Assembly (NCBI GenBank): GCA_965603365.1
Contig: CBFDCR010000084.1
Coordinates: 1-21,898, forward strand
Reading direction: 5' to 3'
Length of the DNA: 21,898 nucleotides
Origin: JAHELQ01 sp965603365
GTDB lineage: Bacteria; Acidobacteriota; Aminicenantia; UBA2199
The first letter of the stretch is position 1; every line of letters starts with the position of its first letter. A program made the translations under genes and the position numbers. Shown here one piece after another: positions 7,448-14,451 of this stretch. The notes under the pieces were generated by a model. That model had not been told where the DNA came from and made no database searches. It was given only the letters and a program-made list of their open reading frames with translations.

Positions 7448-8503
7448 ATGGCAGACTTGAAGCAGGAAAAAGAACAATTGGCGGCGTTGGAAAACCTGTT
7501 CTGGCAGCGGAAATTTTCCGAGGCCGCCGACTTAGCCGAAAAACTTCACCAGGAGTATTCCCACTCGTTTCAGATCAATTTCCTGTACGTCAAGATCCTA
7601 AAGGAACTCAAACGCTGGAAGGAGACAGAATCGGTTCTGATCCAATTGATGGACTCTTTTCCCGATAATGTCAGTATACTGCAGGAATGGGCCGATGTGT
7701 GCGTGCATCTGGATAAGGCCGATGAGGCCCGGGAATATTACCATAAAATATTGTTCTTGGATCCCTTTAATGTCAGTGCCAAAGAGGCTTTAAACCGAAT
7801 AGAGGCTGTGCAGAAACAGCCCGCCCAGCAGCCGGCCGAAGAGAAAACCGCAGCCGAAGTAGAAGAAAAAGATGTGAGCCGCACCACCAATGTGTATCAA
7901 ACCGCAGCGAAGGAAGAGGCACCCAAAACCTCGAAGACAGAAGAGAAGAAGGCCAGGTGGTCCATTTCCAAAGGCGATACGCTGCCGGAGGATACTGCGC
8001 CGGAGGCATTCCTGAATAATATCGCCAGAGAAATCGAGAAAAGCCGCCTCAAAGAAAAGACACAGGCCGAACAGAAGGAAGTGCTGAAGGGAGAGTTTGA
8101 ACGGGCCGATGATGACATCAAAATTGAGATAGAAGGCTTTGAGGCAAGGGAAGATAAAGAAGAGGAGGTGAGAGATTTAGGGGGGCTGGAGGATTTTGAC
8201 AGGGTGGATTGGGATAAAGAATTTGCTGCCGAGACAGCCCCTGAACAACCGGAAGATGCTGCAGGCGGTGCCGATGAAGAGGATATGGATTTCGTGACCG
8301 AAAGTGCCGCCGAGCTCTATCTGTCACAGGGGCTCTACGAGGAGGCCATCGGTATCTATCAAAAGATCTATAATCTGAGCCAGGATGAGCGTTTCTTGAA
8401 GAAAATAGTTGAAGTAAAGGCGGTGATGATTCGGCAGAAGAAAATTCAAAGATTGACCGAGTTTTTACGGTTGATTCAAAAGAAGGGGGAGCAATTTGTT
8501 TGA
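7448..8503 (+). CDS. Tetratricopeptide-repeat protein with acidic linker
   Basis: The 351-residue product has about three TPR motifs at the N-terminus (about 10-115; for example ADVCVHLDKADEAREYYHKI). A long charged, low-complexity linker rich in Glu, Lys and Ala follows (about 118-275). One more TPR-like hairpin lies near the C-terminus (about 280-320; AAELYLSQGLYEEAIGIYQKI). No signal peptide is present, so it is cytoplasmic. TPRs mediate protein contacts; the partner is likely the overlapping downstream Roadblock-like protein. ATG 7448 has no clear ribosome-binding site. The exact role is unknown; position after the pilus genes suggests assembly or motility control, but this is inference. 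Confidence 0.8.
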   Translation: MADLKQEKEQLAALENLFWQRKFSEAADLAEKLHQEYSHSFQINFLYVKILKELKRWKETESVLIQLMDSFPDNVSILQEWADVCVHLDKADEAREYYHKILFLDPFNVSAKEALNRIEAVQKQPAQQPAEEKTAAEVEEKDVSRTTNVYQTAAKEEAPKTSKTEEKKARWSISKGDTLPEDTAPEAFLNNIAREIEKSRLKEKTQAEQKEVLKGEFERADDDIKIEIEGFEAREDKEEEVRDLGGLEDFDRVDWDKEFAAETAPEQPEDAAGGADEEDMDFVTESAAELYLSQGLYEEAIGIYQKIYNLSQDERFLKKIVEVKAVMIRQKKIQRLTEFLRLIQKKGEQFV

Positions 8504-8843
8504 AGGTTTTTTTACGAAACTTTATTCCCATAATCCGGAGATACGACTGGTGGGGATCTGGGGTAAAGATGGCTTAGGATTAGAGGAGACTCGGTTTGGG
8601 GAGGTGGGGGTCGATCTGGAATTGATCGGCGCCGAAATGGCAGATATCGTTTCTAAGATTAGTCGTGCCCGGTTTACCCCTAAATCCTATTCGATGAAGT
8701 TAAAAGTAAATGAGAGTTTACTAGACGTCTACGAATTGACCCGGGAATTTTTCTTGATTGTGGTGTCCACCGAGGATATCATTCCCGGGAAACTCAATTT
8801 TTATGTGAACAGATACAAAACCGAATTGATTTCGAAATTGTAA
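8496..8843 (+). CDS. Roadblock/LC7-like domain protein (MglB-like)
   Basis: This 115-residue cytoplasmic product fits the Roadblock/LC7 fold in length and pattern: a helix, a strand pair with VGIWGKDGLGLEE, a central helix with IGAEMADIVSKISRA, strands with SMKLKVNESLLDVYEL and FFLIVVSTED, and a C-terminal helix. Bacterial Roadblock proteins such as MglB regulate small Ras-like GTPases (MglA) that set polarity and type IV pilus activity. No MglA-type GTPase is in this window. The start is TTG at 8496, supported by GGGGGA five bases upstream. It overlaps the TPR gene by eight bases, so the two are translationally coupled and may form a complex. Family assignment is moderate. Confidence 0.62.
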   Translation: MFEGFFTKLYSHNPEIRLVGIWGKDGLGLEETRFGEVGVDLELIGAEMADIVSKISRARFTPKSYSMKLKVNESLLDVYELTREFFLIVVSTEDIIPGKLNFYVNRYKTELISKL

Positions 8844-8888
8844 AACTCCCGAATCCGGAAGTCGGGGATTATAATTGAGCCATTTTTC

Positions 8889-8917
8889 TTTACCTCAAAT
8901 GCCGTATATCGTATAAT
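8889..8917 (+). promoter_or_regulatory. Promoter of the alpha-glucan phosphorylase gene
   Basis: TTTACC (8889-8894, 4/6) and a perfect TATAAT (8912-8917) are separated by exactly 17 bases. The predicted start near 8924 gives a 25-base leader containing AAAGGAG (8931-8937) before ATG 8949. Confidence 0.6.
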
Positions 8918-8948
8918 GGGTGATAAGTGAAAAGGAGTTTTGACAGCG

Positions 8949-11492
8949 ATGACGGTTTTTAAGACATTCAAGGTGGTACCCGATATCCCGGGAAAATTGA
9001 GCCCTTTAAATGATCTGGCCTATAATTTATGGTTTTCCTGGAATCCCGAAGCGGTAAAATTATATATCCGCATGGATGGGGATTTATGGCGGCGGGTCAG
9101 GGGTAATCCTGTTAAAATGTTAATGGAAGTCGATCAGGTCAGGCTCGACGAACTGGCCAGTGATGAAGGCTATGTGGTGGAGGTGCAGAGAGTCCATAAA
9201 AAATTCATGGATTATCTATCTGCCCTCAAGCCTGAACAGGAGGGAAAAGAGAGCCGGATCGGCTATTTTTCCATGGAGTATGGGCTGACCGAATCGCTGC
9301 CCATTTACTCCGGTGGATTGGGGGTACTGTCCGGCGACCATATCAAATCTGCCAGTGATCTGAACCTGAATCTGATCGGGGTGGGACTGCTCTACCGGAA
9401 CGGTTATTTTCAACAATATCTCAATCAGGATGGCTGGCAGCAGGAATTCTACAACACCTATGATTTCCACAATATGGGGATCAAAGAGGTTAAAGGGGAA
9501 GATGGGGGTTCCCTGGAGATAGAAATGGCACTGGCCAATCGAAAAATATATTTGAAGGCCTGGAAATTGGAGGTGGGGCGTATCCCTATTTTTTTATTGG
9601 ATGCCGATATTCCCGAAAATAGTGAAGCGGACCGGAAATTGACGGCCCAATTATACGGCGGCGACCGGGAGATGCGGCTCCAACAGGAAATTCTGCTGGG
9701 TATCGGTGGTGTGCAGTTGTGCAAAAAACTGGGGCTGCCGCCGTCGGTTCTTCATATGAATGAGGGACACTCTGCCTTTGCCGCGTTTGAGCGGGCCCGA
9801 CAACTGATGAAGAAGCACTCTCTCATTTTTGCCGAGGCCATTGAAGTGTCCAGAAAATCGGGGATTTTTACCACTCATACCCCCGTGCCGGCAGGAAACG
9901 ACGTGTTCGACTCGGGATTGATGCATAAATATTTTGAGAATTATGCCCAGGAGCTGGGGATTTCTATTGAAGATTTTTTAAAGTTCGGACGGGTTCAGCC
10001 GGATAACCCCCAGGAACCTTTCTCCATGACCGTGGCGGCGATCCGCAATTCCACCTACATTAACGGGGTTTCCCGGCTCCATGGGCGGGTTTCTCGAAAA
10101 ATGTGGAGAAATATCTGGCCCCAGATACCCCACGAACACATCCCCATCAAAGCCATCACCAACGGAGTGCATGTAGCCACCTGGGTATCCTTTGAGATGG
10201 CGGAGTTGCTGGATCGCTATTTTGGCGTCAATTGGCAGTTTAAACAGGACCAGCCGGCATTGTGGCAAAAAATCGAAAATATCCCGGACCCGGAGATCTG
10301 GAATGTGCATGAATATTGCCGGCGAAAGTTGGTCCGTTTTGTCAGAGAGAGGCTTCAGCTCCAGTTGATGAATAAGGGAGCCTCCCGTTTGTTGATAGAT
10401 GAGGCCCGGGAGGCGTTGAATCCCGAAGCCCTCACCATCGGCTTTGCCCGCCGTTTTGCTACCTATAAGCGGGGTAACCTGATCTTGAAAGATCCCGATA
10501 GACTGTTGAGGATCATCAATAACCCTGAGCGGCCGGTGCAGTTGGTCTTTGCCGGCAAGGCCCATCCCCAGGATCAGGAGGGTAAGAAGGTCATCGAGAG
10601 TCTCATCCATTTTATCAATGCCAACCAGTTGATCAAGAAGGTTATATTTATTGAAAATTACGACATTCAAGTGGGCCGCTGCCTGCTGCAAGGGGTGGAT
10701 GTGTGGCTGAACAGTCCCTTGAGGCCCCTGGAAGCCTGCGGAACCTCCGGGATGAAGGCCGCTGCCAACGGTGTGTTAAACCTCAGTGTCCTGGACGGCT
10801 GGTGGGACGAGGCCTATGATCACACCAGCGGCTGGGCCATCGGCAGCGGCGAGGAGTACCGGGATCGGCATTACCAGGATGAGGTGGAGAGTAAAGCCAT
10901 CTATTCGATCCTGGAGAATGACATCGTTCCCCTATTTTACCGGAGGGATTCCTACGGTCTGCCCCGTGAGTGGATCAAGATCATGAAGCGGGCCTTTGTT
11001 TCCATCGCCTCTGTTTATAACACCCAGCGCATGGTCATGGATTATAACCAACTGTTTTACCGGAAGGCGGCCCGGTATTACCGGTCCCTGAGCCAGGATG
11101 ACTTTAACCAGTCCCGGGATTTTATCCAATGGCAAGATCAGGTTAAAAAGGACTTTAACAATATCAGGGTAACACAGGTGGTTTACGATGAACAACAGCA
11201 GTATAAGATCAGCGACCGCATTAAAGTTGAGGTGCGTGTTTTCCTGGGAAAAATCAAGCCGGATGATGTCGAGGTGGGCGTCTATTACGGCAATATGGGA
11301 GGGGATGGTCTGTTAAAAGAGTCGGAGGTTGAAAGTTTGCCAGAGGTCAAGGAGGCGGGAAATGGCGAATACATATTCTCCGGTCATCTGGTCTGTAAAA
11401 AGACGGGCGATTTCGGCTTCAAAATCCGCATTACGCCCCAGCACCCCCTCATGGCAGATCCCTACGAAATGAAACTCGCCCTCTGGGATTAA
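8949..11492 (+). CDS. glgP: Alpha-glucan (glycogen/maltodextrin) phosphorylase
   Basis: This GT35 enzyme releases glucose-1-phosphate from alpha-1,4-glucans using phosphate and pyridoxal phosphate. The 847-residue product belongs to the group with an N-terminal DUF3417 domain (about 10-95; LAYNLWFSWNPEA). The catalytic core includes HMNEGHSAF, TTHTPVPAGNDVF and the cofactor site GTSGMKAAANG, where Lys603 should bind PLP. A C-terminal beta domain of about 110 residues (VYYGNMGGDG, then GHLVCKKTGDFGFKIRI) is typical of this subgroup. A TTG at 8940 is in frame, but it lies only two bases after AAAGGAG, so ATG 8949 (eleven bases after it) is preferred. The gene has its own promoter and faces rsmB tail to tail. 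With the galT-like gene downstream it suggests storage-glucan turnover. Confidence 0.93.
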   Translation: MTVFKTFKVVPDIPGKLSPLNDLAYNLWFSWNPEAVKLYIRMDGDLWRRVRGNPVKMLMEVDQVRLDELASDEGYVVEVQRVHKKFMDYLSALKPEQEGKESRIGYFSMEYGLTESLPIYSGGLGVLSGDHIKSASDLNLNLIGVGLLYRNGYFQQYLNQDGWQQEFYNTYDFHNMGIKEVKGEDGGSLEIEMALANRKIYLKAWKLEVGRIPIFLLDADIPENSEADRKLTAQLYGGDREMRLQQEILLGIGGVQLCKKLGLPPSVLHMNEGHSAFAAFERARQLMKKHSLIFAEAIEVSRKSGIFTTHTPVPAGNDVFDSGLMHKYFENYAQELGISIEDFLKFGRVQPDNPQEPFSMTVAAIRNSTYINGVSRLHGRVSRKMWRNIWPQIPHEHIPIKAITNGVHVATWVSFEMAELLDRYFGVNWQFKQDQPALWQKIENIPDPEIWNVHEYCRRKLVRFVRERLQLQLMNKGASRLLIDEAREALNPEALTIGFARRFATYKRGNLILKDPDRLLRIINNPERPVQLVFAGKAHPQDQEGKKVIESLIHFINANQLIKKVIFIENYDIQVGRCLLQGVDVWLNSPLRPLEACGTSGMKAAANGVLNLSVLDGWWDEAYDHTSGWAIGSGEEYRDRHYQDEVESKAIYSILENDIVPLFYRRDSYGLPREWIKIMKRAFVSIASVYNTQRMVMDYNQLFYRKAARYYRSLSQDDFNQSRDFIQWQDQVKKDFNNIRVTQVVYDEQQQYKISDRIKVEVRVFLGKIKPDDVEVGVYYGNMGGDGLLKESEVESLPEVKEAGNGEYIFSGHLVCKKTGDFGFKIRITPQHPLMADPYEMKLALWD

Positions 11493-11530
11493 ACAAATAC
11501 TCTCAACAATTTTTTCATTGTTAACGTGTA

Positions 11531-12820
11531 TTATATTTTGAAGAGGGAGATGTAGAAGATGTCGTTGTTGAGGGTGGGGGTGGGGAGCAGGTAGACGCCG
11601 AAGTCGGCCCTTTTACAGTTAAAGCCGTATTTTTCTAATACGGGCAAAATATCGATGGGGTCGATCTTTTTATTTTTGGCTATACTTTTCATGATGTCTT
11701 CGGTCTCCCCTTTGATAAAAGAACAGACCGAGTAGAGGATGTAGGCACCCGGAAAGTTGGCGATAACGGATTGCAGGATTTGTTGTTGTTTTTCGGCATT
11801 TTTCCGGATGAGAGCCTCGTCGATTTTTAATTTCAGGTCCGGGTTTTTCCGTAGGGTACCGGAGGACGTACAGGGGGCATCCACCAGGATCAGGTCGAAC
11901 CGGGTTTTGAGACCCGGGGTGATGATATCCGTGACCAGCAGGTGCAAGTTGGCGACGTGTGGAGGCTTTAATGAGGTCTTCATCAACAACATTCTGTTAA
12001 GGTTAATGTCGGCGGCAAAGACCCGGCAGTTTGGCCGTAATTGACCGAGGGTGATGGCCTTTGTACCCGGGGCGGCACAGCAGTCGAATACCGATTTCTG
12101 AGAAAACCGGCCGGCGATCATGGAGATCATCTGGGCAGCGGTGTTCTGAAAGTAGCCCCGACCTTGACGGATAATCTCCCGGATGATCGTACCGGCCTGC
12201 TTGACTTCAAAAGAAAAAAAACGCGGACATTCCCGAAATTCTATACCCCCCTCCATCAATCGGCGTCGGAGATCTTCATAGGTGGCCGTACCGGCATTTA
12301 CCCTGAGATGGAATACCGGCTCGGTATTTAAGTATTCCAGGTCTATTTCCGGGTGTACCGAAATATCCTCCAGGTTCCGTATCAGCGTTTCCGAAATGGA
12401 ATATTTGATCCAGGGTTCCTGAATGGATCGAATGAGTTTTTGGACTTTTTGGCGGTTCCTGGCGATATTCCTGAGCATCCCATTGATGAAACCTTTAACA
12501 TCGTTGTTGGCCAGGCTCACGACTTCGTTTACCACTGCATAATCCGGGAAGGCTTCGGAAAAAACCAGCAGATAGATGCCAATTTTAAGCAAAATAAGGG
12601 CGTCCCTGTGCAGCTTCTGGTATTCGATTCTGGAAAAATGTCGAATGATATGGCTCAAGCGTTGATCGTTTCGGACGGTGCCGTAAACAGTTCGAGAAAT
12701 ATTGGCATATTCTCCCTCTTTTAATCGCTCCAGATGGTGGGAGAGCAGGCGTTTCAGGTTTGTCTCCGGCCGGGCATAATACCGGCTTAATATTCGGTAG
12801 GTGGGTTCTAAGTGTTTCAA
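11531..12820 (-). CDS. rsmB: 16S rRNA (cytosine-5)-methyltransferase RsmB
   Basis: RsmB (Sun/Fmu) makes m5C967 in 16S rRNA using S-adenosylmethionine. The 429-residue product has an N-terminal NusB-like RNA-binding domain (about 25-145) and a Rossmann methyltransferase domain with CAAPGTK (248-254; usually AAPGGKT). The two family cysteines are present: catalytic/release Cys317 in DAPCTSSGTLRKNPD and Cys366 in YSVCSF. The start is uncertain. The frame is open to 12958 inside fmt, but the next ATG would overlap fmt by 70 bases or more, whereas TTG at 12820 lies 20 bases after the fmt stop and gives the normal length. No clear ribosome-binding site is seen. The def-fmt-rsmB order is common in bacteria and supports the call. 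Confidence 0.85.
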   Translation of the reverse strand: MKHLEPTYRILSRYYARPETNLKRLLSHHLERLKEGEYANISRTVYGTVRNDQRLSHIIRHFSRIEYQKLHRDALILLKIGIYLLVFSEAFPDYAVVNEVVSLANNDVKGFINGMLRNIARNRQKVQKLIRSIQEPWIKYSISETLIRNLEDISVHPEIDLEYLNTEPVFHLRVNAGTATYEDLRRRLMEGGIEFRECPRFFSFEVKQAGTIIREIIRQGRGYFQNTAAQMISMIAGRFSQKSVFDCCAAPGTKAITLGQLRPNCRVFAADINLNRMLLMKTSLKPPHVANLHLLVTDIITPGLKTRFDLILVDAPCTSSGTLRKNPDLKLKIDEALIRKNAEKQQQILQSVIANFPGAYILYSVCSFIKGETEDIMKSIAKNKKIDPIDILPVLEKYGFNCKRADFGVYLLPTPTLNNDIFYISLFKI

Positions 12821-12840
12821 GGCTCTGACGGGTTTCTTGC

Positions 12841-13797
12841 TTAATCGTTGAGAGAGGGTGGTAGAGGGTGGCCCAGGGCGTAGCAGTGCGGCGTCATGGG
12901 GCGTTTGCATTCGGGCTGCATTTCGATGATTTCCAGGACCGATTGATTGCCGCAGCACACTTTGAGGCTGCTCTTATCCACGCCGATGATGTCGCCGGCT
13001 TTTTTGCCGGTCAGCAGGGCCTTCAGCTCCCGGGGTTCCTCGTAGACTCTTAGCTTTTTTATTTTGACACATTGCTGGTTCAGGTAAAAAAACAATCCCG
13101 GCCAGGGGGTGAAGGCCCGAAATTTATTGTACAACTGCCGGGCCGACAGGTTCCAATCGACTCGCCCCTCCTCCTTTGCCACCATCGGGGCATGGCTGGC
13201 CTTTTCATGATCCTGGGGCCGCTTCTGGATTTTATTGTCGAGGATCCGGTTGATCGTCATCACCAGAAAAGGGGCACCTTCCCGGCTGAGTCTCTCAAAC
13301 AATATTTGGCTGGTGTCATCGGGGAAGATCTCGAATCGCTTCTGGGCCCAGATATCGCCGCTGTCCATTTTCCGGTTAATCTCAAAAATGGTTATACCCG
13401 TAAAGGTGTCCCCGTTCTCGATGGCCCGCTGCACCGGGGCCGCGCCTCGGTAGCCGGGGAGCAGGGAAAAATGCACATTGATGGTGTTATGCGTCGGGAT
13501 GGTAAACACGACTTTGGGAATCAACTTTCCATAGGCGATGACAACGCCGATAGCCGGTTTTTTCCTCTTTATCTTCTCCACCAGGTCAGGAGATTTGAGG
13601 GTCTCCGGTTGGGCCAGTTCGATCCGGTTCTCCAGGGCGAAGCCCTTCGCTGCCGGAATGATTTTCGTACGGTGTCTGCCGCCTACAGAGTCGGGGCTGG
13701 TGATGATTAATCGGATATCAAAGTTCTCTTTGAGTTTCTCCAGGAAGGGCAGGCAAATGCCGGGGGTGCCGAAAAAAATAATTTTACCATTTGCCAT
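12841..13797 (-). CDS. fmt: Methionyl-tRNA formyltransferase
   Basis: Fmt formylates the amino group of Met on initiator tRNA using 10-formyltetrahydrofolate. The 318-residue product, of normal length, has the N-terminal Rossmann formyltransferase domain beginning KIIFFGTPG and the catalytic set Asn107 and His109 (NVHFSLLPGYRGAAP) with Asp145 (KMDSGD), matching E. coli Asn106, His108 and Asp144. A C-terminal OB-like tRNA-binding domain follows (about 205-310; ALGHPLPP near the end). The ATG lies inside the def gene, 14 bases before the def stop, with AAGAGG upstream, so it is translationally coupled to def. The pairing with deformylase is functional: one adds and the other removes the formyl group. 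Confidence 0.95.
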   Translation of the reverse strand: MANGKIIFFGTPGICLPFLEKLKENFDIRLIITSPDSVGGRHRTKIIPAAKGFALENRIELAQPETLKSPDLVEKIKRKKPAIGVVIAYGKLIPKVVFTIPTHNTINVHFSLLPGYRGAAPVQRAIENGDTFTGITIFEINRKMDSGDIWAQKRFEIFPDDTSQILFERLSREGAPFLVMTINRILDNKIQKRPQDHEKASHAPMVAKEEGRVDWNLSARQLYNKFRAFTPWPGLFFYLNQQCVKIKKLRVYEEPRELKALLTGKKAGDIIGVDKSSLKVCCGNQSVLEIIEMQPECKRPMTPHCYALGHPLPPSLND

Positions 13798-14311
13798 TCT
13801 TCTGCAGCCTCTTGATCTCCTTCTTCACAAATTGCCGTTTTAATGAGGAGACCCGGTCCAAAATCAGGGTGCCGTTCAGGTGATCCACCTCGTGCTGCAT
13901 GACCCTGGCCTTGAGCCCCTCGAATTCCCGGTTTATTTCGTTGCCCTGTAGATCGATGGCTTTCAGGTGAACGCCGGTTTTCCGGTTCACCGGCAAGGTA
14001 ATTCCCGGCACCGACAGGCAGCCCTCGTTGCCCGCTTCGATACCTTCGGCTCCGGCAATCTCCGGGTTGATCAGCACCATGAATTCGTCGGGATCTTCGC
14101 CGAAGGATATGTCCACCACCGCCAGGCGAATGGATTCGCCGATTTGCGGCGCCGCCAGCCCGATACCGTTTGCAGTATACATGATTTTACGCATGGCTTC
14201 GGCCAGCTTCACGATTTTCTCATCTATATTGGTGATATTCTTTGCCCTTAATTGCAAGACATTTTCGCCAAATTTGCATATATGCAAATTCTCCATTTCC
14301 AGAGGTTCCAT
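13784..14311 (-). CDS. def: Peptide deformylase
   Basis: Deformylase removes the N-formyl group from nascent proteins. All three metalloenzyme motifs are present in the 175-residue product: GIGLAAPQ (49-56), EGCLS (96-100, metal ligand Cys98) and HEVDH (140-144, ligands His140 and His144, catalytic Glu141). Two start codons are possible: ATG 14311, used here, and ATG 14296, five codons later. A perfect consensus promoter has its -10 box ending six bases before ATG 14311, so the transcript should begin on or next to that codon. Either the mRNA is leaderless with the first ATG, or the leader is about 15 bases with the second. No strong Shine-Dalgarno sequence fits either. It is the first gene of def-fmt-rsmB. 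Confidence 0.95.
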   Translation of the reverse strand: MEPLEMENLHICKFGENVLQLRAKNITNIDEKIVKLAEAMRKIMYTANGIGLAAPQIGESIRLAVVDISFGEDPDEFMVLINPEIAGAEGIEAGNEGCLSVPGITLPVNRKTGVHLKAIDLQGNEINREFEGLKARVMQHEVDHLNGTLILDRVSSLKRQFVKKEIKRLQKNGKW

Positions 14312-14317
14312 ACCCTT

Positions 14318-14346
14318 ATTATAGTGATTTCAGCCCCCTTTGTCAA
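14318..14346 (-). promoter_or_regulatory. Exact consensus sigma70 promoter of def-fmt-rsmB
   Basis: On the minus strand TTGACA (plus 14341-14346), a 17-base spacer and TATAAT (plus 14318-14323) match the sigma70 consensus at all 12 positions. The usual start, seven bases past the -10 box, is position 14311, the A of the first def ATG. Confidence 0.85.
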
Positions 14347-14416
14347 TTTTTAGCCGCTCCTAAAATCAGACATCAGACGGCGCCCATCTTCTGCATGCAC
14401 CGAGACAGATTTTCGT

Positions 14417-14445
14417 TTGGGGGAGTTAAGGTATTGTGGTAAAAT
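14417..14445 (+). promoter_or_regulatory. Extended -10 promoter of mutL
   Basis: TTGGGG (14417-14422, 3/6), a 17-base spacer and TAAAAT (14440-14445, 5/6) preceded by TGG, an extended -10 element. Exactly six bases separate the -10 box from ATG 14452, so the predicted start coincides with the start codon. No ribosome-binding site exists upstream of mutL, which fits a leaderless mRNA. Confidence 0.6.
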
Positions 14446-14451
14446 TGTGGC

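Noticed and set aside
8846..8868. CTCCCGA/TCGGGGA hairpin after the Roadblock gene as a terminator
   Set aside because: The stem has five or six pairs with a wobble, and no T-tract follows it.
11505..11522. AACAAT/ATTGTT hairpin between convergent glgP and rsmB as a bidirectional terminator
   Set aside because: A six-pair A/T-rich stem is unstable, and the T-run is in the loop rather than after the stem.
11981..12724. Plus-strand open frames opposite rsmB
   Set aside because: Shadows of the conserved rsmB frame; no ribosome-binding sites or motifs.
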